A stretch of DNA of 14,004 bases from Bacillota bacterium (lineage in GTDB: Bacteria > Bacillota > Clostridia > Acetivibrionales > DSM-1351). Below are positions 1 through 7,243 of the stretch, one piece after another. Positions within the stretch are counted from its first letter, which is position 1. Each line of letters opens with the position of its first letter. Position numbers and translations under genes: made by a program. The DNA lies in assembly GCA_023412635.1 (NCBI GenBank), contig JAEYNI010000316.1, positions 1 to 14,004 of the forward strand, read 5' to 3'. A model generated the notes under the pieces. That model made no database searches. It was not told the origin of the DNA and saw only the letters and a program-made list of their open reading frames with translations.

Positions 1-68
1 TTATTCTTCATGTTAGAATAATTTCGTTGTTTGCAATCAGTACATGCGAGTGTAATTTTAACTCTCAT
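1..68 (-). CDS. rpmG: 50S ribosomal protein L33, N-terminal part (cut by left edge)
   Basis: The first 22 codons of a ribosomal protein L33 gene run off the left edge. The visible protein begins MRVKITLACTDCKQRNYSNM, the standard L33 opening. The pair Cys9-x-x-Cys12 is the first half of the zinc ribbon, so this is the zinc-binding form of L33. The ATG at 68-66 is preceded by a perfect GGAGGTG ribosome site (81-75), which fixes the start. L33 is a small protein of the large ribosomal subunit. In many Firmicutes rpmG is followed by secE, nusG and the rplK-rplA genes; these would lie outside the window, which is inference. The gene is divergent from the WG-repeat gene and has its own promoter at 172-200. 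Confidence 0.93.
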   Translation of the reverse strand, partial: MRVKITLACTDCKQRNYSNMKN

Positions 69-171
69 CAATAACACCTCCAGCCGCTTAATGTGTATTT
101 CACCATATAAGTCATTTATATTATTTATTTTTTAGACATAAAAAAAAAGACTTACACAACGAGCAATAACT

Positions 172-200
172 AATTTAACATATACGCGAAAAAAAGTCAA
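172..200 (-). promoter_or_regulatory. Sigma-A-type promoter of rpmG
   Basis: On the minus strand, TTGACT (200-195) is followed after exactly 17 bases by TAAATT (177-172). A TG one base upstream of the -10 box makes an extended -10. The expected start of transcription is near 165, giving a leader of about 95 bases before the rpmG ATG. The leader is rich in A and T, with a long T run (149-141 on the minus strand). I see no convincing riboswitch or tRNA in it. Confidence 0.75.
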
Positions 201-214
201 GCATATGTTTTTTT

Positions 215-336
215 GGAGGTTGGAGGTTGGAAGTAAGAAGTAAGAGGCAAGAGGTTAGAAATCGGATGTGGATGTTGGAAGTTGGATGGAAGTTGGACGC
301 TAGGGCTTGAAAATTGGTAGTCGGATGTCAGAAGTT
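215..336. repeat. Degenerate heptanucleotide tandem array, about 17 units
   Basis: This purine-rich plus-strand stretch reads as consecutive 7-base units close to GGAAGTT. Examples are GGAGGTT (215, 222), GGAAGTA (229), AGAAGTA (236), AGAGGTT (250), GGATGTT (270), GGAAGTT (277, 288), GGATGTC (323) and AGAAGTT (330). The phase holds across the whole stretch except for one six-base unit (264-269) and one four-base unit (284-287). It lies between the divergent promoters of rpmG and the WG-repeat gene and encodes no credible protein. It fills most of the 69-452 gene-free gap; the rest is the rpmG promoter and leader and the presumed promoter of the WG-repeat gene. Function unknown. Confidence 0.7.
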
Positions 337-384
337 TTAAGGAAAGTATTACAAGACTGACACTTTTTCTTAATCATTCTTTCG

Positions 385-418
385 TATAATATATTTATAA
401 GGTATTTTAATCTATAAT
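385..418 (+). promoter_or_regulatory. Probable promoter region of the WG-repeat gene
   Basis: Two perfect TATAAT hexamers occur upstream of the gene, at 385-390 and 413-418. Neither has a convincing TTGACA at 16-18 bases; the nearest good match, CTGACA, is 22 bases before the first. A promoter here is very likely because the gene is divergent from rpmG, but the exact -35 box, or use of another sigma factor, cannot be settled by eye. Confidence 0.35.
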
Positions 419-452
419 ACAGTTTATTTATTATTGTGAAAGGGGTCAACTA

Positions 453-2690
453 ATGAAATTTAAGACTACTTTGTCTATATTGTTATTTGTATTTCTAGTA
501 TTCCTGTCTGTATCATTCCATAGTATCACGGCTTCTGCGGAGGAAAATGTTCTTTATCCTGCATCGGTTTTAACCTCATCGGGAGATAGATGGGGTTATA
601 TAGATCAAAACGGAACCTTTTCCATAAAGCCTGATTACGGTTTCGCTGGGGAATTCAATGAAAAAGGTGTAGCTATTGTTGCAAACGGTAATTCTCTATA
701 TGACGTTTGTAAGGTCAGCTTTATCAATAAATCGGGTAAAGTCACCGCGGGGCCCTTTTCTTCATATATTCCGGAGTTCAGGAATGGCTTAGCTATTCTG
801 AGAGGTGCTAATGAGGACTCGGTTGTGGTTGATTCATCGGGTAAAGTTATACTCAAGACAAAATACAGAGTAATTGATTATCAAGATGGAATGCTGAGTT
901 TTTATGATAACAAATTGCACTATGGATTTATGGACTTGAAGGGTAAAGTTGTTATACCCGCAAAGTACTTCAGCGTGAATAATTTTGAAAACGGTAAGGC
1001 TGTAGTTGAAGTCAACGCCGGAAAATTTTCCGTTATCAATAAAGCGGGTAAGGTAATTGAAGAACTTAAGTACTATAATACATACAACAGTTCTGAGGGA
1101 CTCACTTCCTATTATGATGAGAAGAGCAAAAAGACGGGATATAAGTTTTATAATGGTACTATAGCCATTCAGCCCTTGTTTTACACAGCTGGCCCATTTA
1201 AGGACGGTTATGCCGTTGTAGAAATTGAGTCTAATAAATCAGCTAACAAATACGGTTTGATAGATAAAAAAGGTAATTTCGTTATACAGCCTGAATACTC
1301 AGGTATCAATTATGTAGGCTCAGGCCTTTATGCAGTTAGTATTTATTCAGATATCCCGTATTCCAGCTATTATCTTCCTAAAGCCCTGTTTAACAGTAAG
1401 GGGAAACAGCTTACCGATTTCAAATATTACAGAATCGGTGAATTTCAAAATGGCTATTCTACAGCCAGCGACAGCACCTCCACCTTTTTTATTGATAAAA
1501 CGGGTAATATAGTGGATAAACTATCAAAGCTTCAAGGTATAGGTGAGATGAAATTCATCGGGAATGTACTGCAGGCCAAACTGGACGGTGGCCTTACCTA
1601 TCTGAAGGAAAATGGAGAAGTAATCTGGCAGAAGGATAACTCTATTCCTCTTAAAGATGGAATAAAAGTAAAAAAAGTCGCCTTCCGGCCTGACTATTTT
1701 ACCTTTATCGAGTATCCTGAATTATCAGGAATGGAAAATACTACTGTACAGGACAGTATAAATAATAAGCTGAAAGCTGAATTTTTGAACAACATTGGCT
1801 CTGAAACCTCTAATGATGATGAAGAATATCTTGAGGAGCTTACCCGTAACTTTTCAACAAATGTAAACAAGGATTTACTGATTATTGACAAAAGCGGGTA
1901 TTGGTATCCCGTAGGTGCCGCCCACGGAATGCCCTCACAGGATTATTTTTATATTGACCTAAAGACGGGAGTATTTTACCAACTGAAGGATTTGTTCAAA
2001 TCCGGTAGCAATTATGCAGATAAGCTTACCTCCCTAGTTAAAAATCAAATACTTCTGGATGAAAGGGTTGCGACTATTTCAGGTGGTCTGGCATATTTTG
2101 ATACAAAAGTTACAGTATCGGAAGATCAGCCCTTTATCCTCGGCAGTGATTCGCTGAAAATATATTATCACCCTTATGAAATTGCACCTTATGCAGCAGG
2201 CTTCCCGGAATTCGAAATCCCTTATGGACAGATCAGCAGCATTATTGATACAAAAGGTGCTTTCTGGAATGCTTTTGATAAAACGGTAGTAAATCATAAA
2301 CCAAAATTGTTCTGGGATATTAATAACTCAACGGTCAAGGAGATTGAAAACACAATCAACCTCTATGAACAAAATATTATTACAGCTATCAATAATAATA
2401 AGTTTGCATCGGTAGAACCTTACCTTCTGAAGGGAAGTAATCTTTATAATTCTCAGAAAAAGCTGGTTTCAAGCCTTTACAAGAAAAATACCAGGGAAAA
2501 GCTTGTAAAATATGAGATCTACGCCATTGAACAAGTAAATGATTCAAGTACCTACAGGGTTTATGTTTTTGAGGAAATAGGGGTGAAGTACTCAGGTAAA
2601 GACTATGTTAACAACAAATACAGCTGGTGTTATACAGTGAAGTTGGATACTGACTCAAAGTTCAAGCTTAGCGATATTCTTAAGTGGTAA
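453..2690 (+). CDS. Secreted WG-repeat protein with DUF3298-like and TcaA-like C-terminal domains
   Basis: This 745-residue protein starts at an ATG with an AAAGGGG ribosome site seven bases upstream. Residues 1-29 form a signal peptide: Lys2 and Lys4, a hydrophobic core, and an Ala-Ser-Ala cleavage site before Glu30. Residues about 46-355 hold WG (KWG) repeats of the form W/Y-G-x-I-D-x-x-G-x-x-x-I-x-P, clearest at 46-61, 156-172 and 266-281. Residues about 405-600 resemble the DUF3298 domain of RsiV/PdaC-type proteins, with GAAHGMP (488-493), the IDLKTG turn and YEIAPYAAGFPEFEIPY (575-591). Residues about 628-743 resemble the C-terminal domain of TcaA-like proteins, with EPYLLKGSNLYNSQKKLV. 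The protein probably acts outside the membrane in binding or sensing at the cell envelope. No catalytic residues are evident and the ligand is unknown. It is a single-gene transcript ended by the terminator at 2702-2733. Confidence 0.88.
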   Translation: MKFKTTLSILLFVFLVFLSVSFHSITASAEENVLYPASVLTSSGDRWGYIDQNGTFSIKPDYGFAGEFNEKGVAIVANGNSLYDVCKVSFINKSGKVTAGPFSSYIPEFRNGLAILRGANEDSVVVDSSGKVILKTKYRVIDYQDGMLSFYDNKLHYGFMDLKGKVVIPAKYFSVNNFENGKAVVEVNAGKFSVINKAGKVIEELKYYNTYNSSEGLTSYYDEKSKKTGYKFYNGTIAIQPLFYTAGPFKDGYAVVEIESNKSANKYGLIDKKGNFVIQPEYSGINYVGSGLYAVSIYSDIPYSSYYLPKALFNSKGKQLTDFKYYRIGEFQNGYSTASDSTSTFFIDKTGNIVDKLSKLQGIGEMKFIGNVLQAKLDGGLTYLKENGEVIWQKDNSIPLKDGIKVKKVAFRPDYFTFIEYPELSGMENTTVQDSINNKLKAEFLNNIGSETSNDDEEYLEELTRNFSTNVNKDLLIIDKSGYWYPVGAAHGMPSQDYFYIDLKTGVFYQLKDLFKSGSNYADKLTSLVKNQILLDERVATISGGLAYFDTKVTVSEDQPFILGSDSLKIYYHPYEIAPYAAGFPEFEIPYGQISSIIDTKGAFWNAFDKTVVNHKPKLFWDINNSTVKEIENTINLYEQNIITAINNNKFASVEPYLLKGSNLYNSQKKLVSSLYKKNTREKLVKYEIYAIEQVNDSSTYRVYVFEEIGVKYSGKDYVNNKYSWCYTVKLDTDSKFKLSDILKW

Positions 2691-2701
2691 AGAGAGCATG
2701 T

Positions 2702-2733
2702 AAAAGGTACGGAGTTCATCCGTACCTTTTTTT
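2702..2733. terminator. Bidirectional intrinsic terminator between convergent genes
   Basis: GGTACGG (2706-2712) pairs perfectly with CCGTACC (2720-2726) across a seven-base loop, and T7 follows (2727-2733). On the other strand the AAAA at 2702-2705 becomes a T4 tail, so the stem extends to 11 A/T-flanked pairs. It ends the WG-repeat transcript and can also stop ilvB transcripts coming from the opposite side. Confidence 0.9.
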
Positions 2734-2780
2734 ACGATTTATTAGTCAGGCTAAAGCCTCAATCGTCCTAAAGGATTTAC

Positions 2781-4460
2781 TTAACAGTCTACTACCTCGT
2801 TAATCCCTGCGCCCGGAGGCACAATAGGAAATACCTTGTCATCCTTATCGATTTCAAAATTGATCAGTACCGGTGTATCTGTTTCGGCAAGTGCTGCTCT
2901 GATTGCCCCATCAACCTGATCCGGGTGCGTCACATTTATGCCCTTTGCCCCAAACGCTTCAGCCAGTGCTTTAAAGTTGGTTCCCCTGTCAATGGAGGTC
3001 TGGCTGAACCTGCTGTCAAAAAACAGCTCCTGCCACTGCCTTACCATTCCGAGAGCCCTGTTGTTGAAGAGAGCAATGATTATAGGAAGCTTGTATTCTA
3101 CCGCAGTGGCCAGTTCGTTCAGGTTCATTCTGAAACTGCCGTCGCCGGCGATATTGATGACCTTTTTGTCAGGTCTTCCCAACTGCGCTCCGATACAGGC
3201 CCCCAGTCCATAGCCCATTGTTCCCAACCCTCCTGAGGAAACAAACTGTCTGAATCTCGTATACTTGTAATACTGGGCCGCCCACATCTGGTGCTGACCT
3301 ACTTCGGTGGTTATGATGGCATCGCCGGCAGTAAGTTCATACAACCTTTCAACAATGTACTGAGGGCGAAGATATTCTTCCGACCTGCTATATTTCAAAG
3401 GGTATTTATCCTTCCAATCTTTTATCCTGGATATCCATTCAGTATCCTTCCTGGCTTCTACACCTTTTATCAAAGTTTGAAGAATCTGCTTTATATTACC
3501 TACCAGAGGATAGTTAACATTTATATTTTTGCCGACTTCGGCAGAGTCTACATCAATGTGCATTATTTCGGCTTCAGGTGCAAAGCTGCTTACCTTACTC
3601 ACTATTCTGTCACTGAAGCGATTTCCAATGGCAATCAAAAGATCGCAGTTATGTACAGCATAGTTTGAGCTTTTTGTTCCATGCATCCCCACCATTCCAA
3701 GAAAGAATTCATGAGTTCCCGGGAAGGTCCCCATCCCCATCAGAGAAGTACTTACGGGAATGCTTACAAGCTCGGACAGCCTTCGTACCTCTTCTTCAGC
3801 CCCTGCTATTCCCACACCTGCTCCGGCTATAATAACAGGCTTTAAAGCCCTGTTAATTGCTATGACGGCAGCTTCAAATTCCTTGCTGCTTATGTCATGA
3901 TATTTATTTGAAATATAATCCTTCTTATCAGGAACCCTTGGGGTGTATTCCACCTGAGTTGCAGTAACATCCTTACAGACGTCCACCAGAACGGGACCCG
4001 GCCGGCCTTCTCTAGCTATGGCAAAGGCTTTCCGAATGGTATCGGCCAGTTTTGTAACATCCTTGACTATAAAATTATGCTTTGTTATTGGCATTGTTAT
4101 TCCTGTGATATCCACCTCCTGAAAGGAGTCCTTGCCCAGCAGACCGGTTGGTACCTGACCTGTTATGGCAACCATCGGCACAGAATCCATGTACGCCGTT
4201 GCTATGCCTGTTACCAGGTTTGTGGCACCCGGCCCCGAGGTTGCTATGCACACACCAATCTTGCCTGTAGCTCTGGCATAGCCGTCGGCTGCGTGGGAGG
4301 CTCCCTGTTCATGGGAGGTAAGTATATGCTTTATCTCATCTCTTGCCCTGTACAAGGCATCATATATAACTATAGCCTGACCGCCCGGGTAACCGAATAC
4401 GGTATCGACTCCCTGTTCCTTTAAGCACTCAATAATTACGTCAGCGCCCAGTATTTTCAT
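2781..4460 (-). CDS. ilvB: Acetolactate (acetohydroxyacid) synthase, large catalytic subunit
   Basis: The 559-residue product is full length for the family. The enzyme condenses pyruvate with pyruvate or 2-oxobutyrate using thiamine diphosphate, the first common step to Val/Leu and Ile. Visible markers are the catalytic Glu51 in SHEQGASHAADGYAR, SGPGATNLVTG (75-85), the FAD-binding middle domain around GAGVG (213-217), the thiamine/Mg motif GDGS (439-442) ending in NN (466-467), and RQWQELFF with Trp476, which is typical of AHAS rather than of pyruvate oxidase. The ATG at 4460 follows an AAGGAG site. It lies 74 bases downstream of ilvD, with no clear terminator between, so the two are probably cotranscribed. 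No ilvN regulatory subunit is adjacent; it may lie elsewhere. The catabolic, FAD-free AlsS type is less likely given the sequence style. Confidence 0.95.
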   Translation of the reverse strand: MKILGADVIIECLKEQGVDTVFGYPGGQAIVIYDALYRARDEIKHILTSHEQGASHAADGYARATGKIGVCIATSGPGATNLVTGIATAYMDSVPMVAITGQVPTGLLGKDSFQEVDITGITMPITKHNFIVKDVTKLADTIRKAFAIAREGRPGPVLVDVCKDVTATQVEYTPRVPDKKDYISNKYHDISSKEFEAAVIAINRALKPVIIAGAGVGIAGAEEEVRRLSELVSIPVSTSLMGMGTFPGTHEFFLGMVGMHGTKSSNYAVHNCDLLIAIGNRFSDRIVSKVSSFAPEAEIMHIDVDSAEVGKNINVNYPLVGNIKQILQTLIKGVEARKDTEWISRIKDWKDKYPLKYSRSEEYLRPQYIVERLYELTAGDAIITTEVGQHQMWAAQYYKYTRFRQFVSSGGLGTMGYGLGACIGAQLGRPDKKVINIAGDGSFRMNLNELATAVEYKLPIIIALFNNRALGMVRQWQELFFDSRFSQTSIDRGTNFKALAEAFGAKGINVTHPDQVDGAIRAALAETDTPVLINFEIDKDDKVFPIVPPGAGINEVVDC

Positions 4461-4534
4461 TCAACCACTCCTTCTATCACAAAATCTTACAGTGAAATTG
4501 CAAAATTGCCACCCCTCTTAAAATGAGCTCTAAA

Positions 4535-6193
4535 CTATTTGAGTACTGCTCCGGTACTTGCCGATGTTACCAGTCTTGAATATCTGCCAAGATATCCGCT
4601 TGTTATCTTTGGCTCCGGTGCACTCCACAAAGCTTTTCTTCTGTCTAGCTCCTGCTGGCTGCATTCTATGTTGAGACGACCTTCCGGTATATTGATATTA
4701 ACAATATCTCCCTCTTGAATTAGGGCAATCGGACCGCCTTCCATCGCCTCCGGTGATACATGCCCTATGGACGCTCCTCTTGAGGCACCGGAAAATCTGC
4801 CGTCAGTAATAAGGGCCACGCAGCTGTCCAGACCCATTCCGGCTATAGCCGAGGTAGGCCCAAGCATCTCTCTCATTCCGGGGCCGCCTTTAGGTCCTTC
4901 ATAGCGGATTATCACAACATCGCCCTTAACGATTTTACCCTCGTAAATAGACTTGATAGCTTCATCCTCACTGTCAAACACTCTGGCAGGCCCTTTATGC
5001 ACCAGCATTGAATCAGCCACTGCCGATTTCTTTACCACAGCTCCGTCAGGTGCTATATTTCCTCTGAGTACGGCTATTCCGCCCGTTTGGCTATAGGGTG
5101 CCTCTATACTTTTTATAACGTTATAGTCTTTAACCTTTGCGTTTTCGATATTTTCTCCAACAGTTTTTCCTGTGGCAGTAATTAAGTCCAGATGCAGCAA
5201 GCCCTTCTGGGATAGCTCCTTCATTACTGCCTGAACTCCACCCGCAGCATAAAGATCCTGTATGTGGTAGTTGCCGGCCGGTGCCAGCTTGCACAGATTC
5301 GGTGTTTTTGAGCTGATTTCATTAATGATATCCAGGTTTATCTGTAAGCCTATTTCGTTGGCTATTGCCGGCAGGTGAAGCACAGAGTTGGTTGAACAGC
5401 CCAGGGCCATATCAACAGTCAATGCATTCTCAAAAGCCTTTTCAGTTAAAATGTCGGAGGGCTTGATATCTTTTTCTACCAGCTCCATAACCTTCATACC
5501 GGCATGCTTGGCAAGTCTGATTCTCTCAGCGTATACTGCGGGAATAGTACCGTTGCCGGTCAAACCCAGTCCCAGAACCTCTGTCAGACAGTTCATAGAG
5601 TTTGCTGTAAACATGCCGGAGCAGGAACCGCAACCTGGACATGCACTGTTTTCAAAGTCATCTACTTCTTCCTTGGTTATCTTTCCTGCCTTGAAAGCAC
5701 CTACTGCTTCAAACATGGTATTGAGGTCCAGCTGCTTTCCGTCCTTGTTCAGAGAAAGCATGGGCCCTCCACTGATAACAATTGAAGGCACATCGATTCT
5801 GGCTGCCGCCATCAGCATTCCAGGAACAATTTTATCACAGTTTGGTATGAATACCATTCCATCAAAGCTGTGCGCTTTTCCCATTGCTTCGCAGGAATCA
5901 GCTATAAGTTCTCTGGTAGCCAGTGAATACTTCATTCCTGTATGTCCCATGGCTATACCGTCACAAACACCTATGGCACCAAATTCTATTGGTGTACCCC
6001 CTGCCATTCTGATACCGGCTTTAACAGCTTCAGTTATTTTATCAAGGTGAATATGTCCAGGTACAATTTCATTTTGTGAGTTAACAACTCCGATTAATGG
6101 TCTCTCAAGCTCTTCATCAGTATAGCCCATCGCTTTGAAGAGTGCCCTGTGGGGAGCTCTTTCAATTCCCTTTTTTACGATATCACTTCTCAT
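4535..6193 (-). CDS. ilvD: Dihydroxy-acid dehydratase
   Basis: The product (552 residues from the chosen start) dehydrates 2,3-dihydroxy-isovalerate and 2,3-dihydroxy-3-methylvalerate to the 2-oxoacids that are aminated to Val and Ile. IlvD/Edd-family signatures are present: CDGIAMGHTGM (77-87), IPNCDK (116-121, metal-binding Asp and Lys plus Cys119), CPGCGSCSGMFTANSMNCLTE (185-205, Cys191 as cluster ligand) and DGRFSGASRG with the catalytic Ser near the C-terminus. At the position where [2Fe-2S] members have a Cys (TPCN), this protein has VPGH (44-47), as in E. coli IlvD, suggesting an oxygen-labile [4Fe-4S] enzyme suited to an anaerobe. The start is placed at 6193 because GGAGGT lies just before that ATG. 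An in-frame ATG at 6205 (four residues longer) overlaps that ribosome site and is less likely. Confidence 0.96.
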   Translation of the reverse strand: MRSDIVKKGIERAPHRALFKAMGYTDEELERPLIGVVNSQNEIVPGHIHLDKITEAVKAGIRMAGGTPIEFGAIGVCDGIAMGHTGMKYSLATRELIADSCEAMGKAHSFDGMVFIPNCDKIVPGMLMAAARIDVPSIVISGGPMLSLNKDGKQLDLNTMFEAVGAFKAGKITKEEVDDFENSACPGCGSCSGMFTANSMNCLTEVLGLGLTGNGTIPAVYAERIRLAKHAGMKVMELVEKDIKPSDILTEKAFENALTVDMALGCSTNSVLHLPAIANEIGLQINLDIINEISSKTPNLCKLAPAGNYHIQDLYAAGGVQAVMKELSQKGLLHLDLITATGKTVGENIENAKVKDYNVIKSIEAPYSQTGGIAVLRGNIAPDGAVVKKSAVADSMLVHKGPARVFDSEDEAIKSIYEGKIVKGDVVIIRYEGPKGGPGMREMLGPTSAIAGMGLDSCVALITDGRFSGASRGASIGHVSPEAMEGGPIALIQEGDIVNINIPEGRLNIECSQQELDRRKALWSAPEPKITSGYLGRYSRLVTSASTGAVLK

Positions 6194-6230
6194 ATTGACC
6201 TCCATTCCACTACTGTAAAGCTAATATAGT

Positions 6231-6260
6231 AGTATAAGACAAATATTCTTCGATTCCCAA
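6231..6260 (-). promoter_or_regulatory. Possible ilvD promoter
   Basis: On the minus strand, TTGGGA (6260-6255) and TATACT (6236-6231) are separated by 18 bases, which would start transcription about 25-30 bases before the ilvD ATG. A second TATACT occurs near 6386-6391 with a poorer -35 box and would give a long leader. I looked for a T-box leader and a CodY box in 6206-6479 and did not recognise either. Confidence 0.35.
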
Positions 6261-6335
6261 AGTAATAATTATGATTCTAAATACAGCTTAACACGCTACA
6301 ATCTATTACGAATACTCCAGTTTGAACTTAAAATA

Positions 6336-6360
6336 ATAGCCGGGATAATGCTGTCCCAGC
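6336..6360 (-). terminator. Possible terminator after the DUF5711-cvpA operon
   Basis: On the minus strand GCTGGGA (6360-6354) pairs with TCCCGGC (6345-6339), with one G-U pair and an eight-base loop, followed by TATTATTTT. It lies about 120 bases past the cvpA stop codon and ahead of the ilvD promoter candidate. The interrupted T run makes it only moderately convincing. A weaker AT-only inverted repeat (TTAACT/AGTTAA, 6463-6477) sits directly after the cvpA stop codon. Confidence 0.4.
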
Positions 6361-6479
6361 CTGATTTAACCTTATTTTACACTTATGAGTATAATGTGTC
6401 TAGCTTGATTGACTAAGTGGATAAAAAACATGAAAACAAATATATGGTTAGGAGTGAAAACATTAACTGTCAGTTAACT

Positions 6480-7226
6480 TTACGATTTAATCTCTTCTGA
6501 TTTAAGCTCTTCCGATTTAAGCTCATTTGGTTTGGGCTGATCTTCCTCGGTCGACAAAAAACTCATGATGAAATTATTTTGATAGAAATAACTTGCGAAT
6601 TGAGAATTCTGAACAGAATCTATAGCCTTTGAAAATTTCGGAAAGGCACTGAACAGCACAAGAAGAGCACATAATATATAAACGATAAAAATGCCCTCTA
6701 TGGCGCCTAGAACCAATCCTCCTGCCTTATCCAATTGTTTGAATACCGGAATTTTTGCTATAGCCTTTATTATTACTTTGACGAAGATAAGGCCGAACCT
6801 GATAATAACATAAATCAATATCATACTCAGAATGTTAATTACAAGAGTAGCTACCTCTGAGCTTATTGCATCTGTTATTTTCTGAACACCGAAAATATCT
6901 TTTTCTCCCACATTTCTAAGTATTGCATCCTTTAAGAAGCCAGGTAGCTTTAAACCATCTACAATAGACTGGGCTGTCCGCTCCTGAAGGGATATCCCGT
7001 CAGCTGCCTGCTGTTTTGTTATTCCATTGATAACAGCTGTTTTTATGTTGGAGTAGATTATAGTTTTTTGCAGCATAGCCGATAGTACAGGATAAAACTT
7101 TATTGCAAATATAACCGACAATATGTAGGAAAGCAACCTAAATACAGAGTATAGGAAACCGTTTCTTACACCTATTATTGTGAATATTGTAATAATAACC
7201 AATACACTAATGTCCGTCCAATTCAT
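6480..7226 (-). CDS. CvpA-family membrane protein
   Basis: A 248-residue integral membrane protein. The opening MNWTDISVLVIITIFTIIGV followed by RNGF is the hallmark of the CvpA (colicin V production) family: a first helix at about 5-20, Arg-Asn-Gly-Phe, then a second helix at about 28-48. Two more hydrophobic helices lie at about 128-157 and 170-193, the last preceded by the family's GxxxGxxxG-like stretch GGLVLGAIEG. The first 195 residues match the family's usual length; the tail (233-248) is charged and repeats ELKSE/EIKS three times. Related proteins are linked to envelope and stress functions, but no biochemical activity is settled. It begins 17 bases after the DUF5711 stop codon, with an AAAGGG site six bases before the ATG, so the two genes form one operon. 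Confidence 0.82.
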   Translation of the reverse strand: MNWTDISVLVIITIFTIIGVRNGFLYSVFRLLSYILSVIFAIKFYPVLSAMLQKTIIYSNIKTAVINGITKQQAADGISLQERTAQSIVDGLKLPGFLKDAILRNVGEKDIFGVQKITDAISSEVATLVINILSMILIYVIIRFGLIFVKVIIKAIAKIPVFKQLDKAGGLVLGAIEGIFIVYILCALLVLFSAFPKFSKAIDSVQNSQFASYFYQNNFIMSFLSTEEDQPKPNELKSEELKSEEIKS

Positions 7227-7243
7227 TCGCAGCCCTTTTACCT

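Noticed and set aside
141..153. T run in the rpmG leader as an attenuator.
   Set aside because: No stable GC-containing hairpin precedes the T run on the minus strand.
2748..2759. AGGC/GCCT mini-hairpin after ilvB as a separate terminator.
   Set aside because: Only four base pairs and no T run; the strong bidirectional hairpin nearby is sufficient.
2925..3668. Open frames on the plus strand inside ilvB, such as 2925-3236 and 3291-3668.
   Set aside because: They are antisense to a certain enzyme gene, overlap each other, and lack ribosome sites and recognisable protein features.
5388..6050. A 220-codon plus-strand open frame inside ilvD.
   Set aside because: It is antisense to highly conserved IlvD motifs; its length reflects the codon pattern of the real gene and not coding in its own right.
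6193..6205. The upstream ATG of ilvD at 6205 as the start.
   Set aside because: It overlaps the GGAGGT ribosome site that serves the ATG at 6193, and family members usually begin at MRSD.
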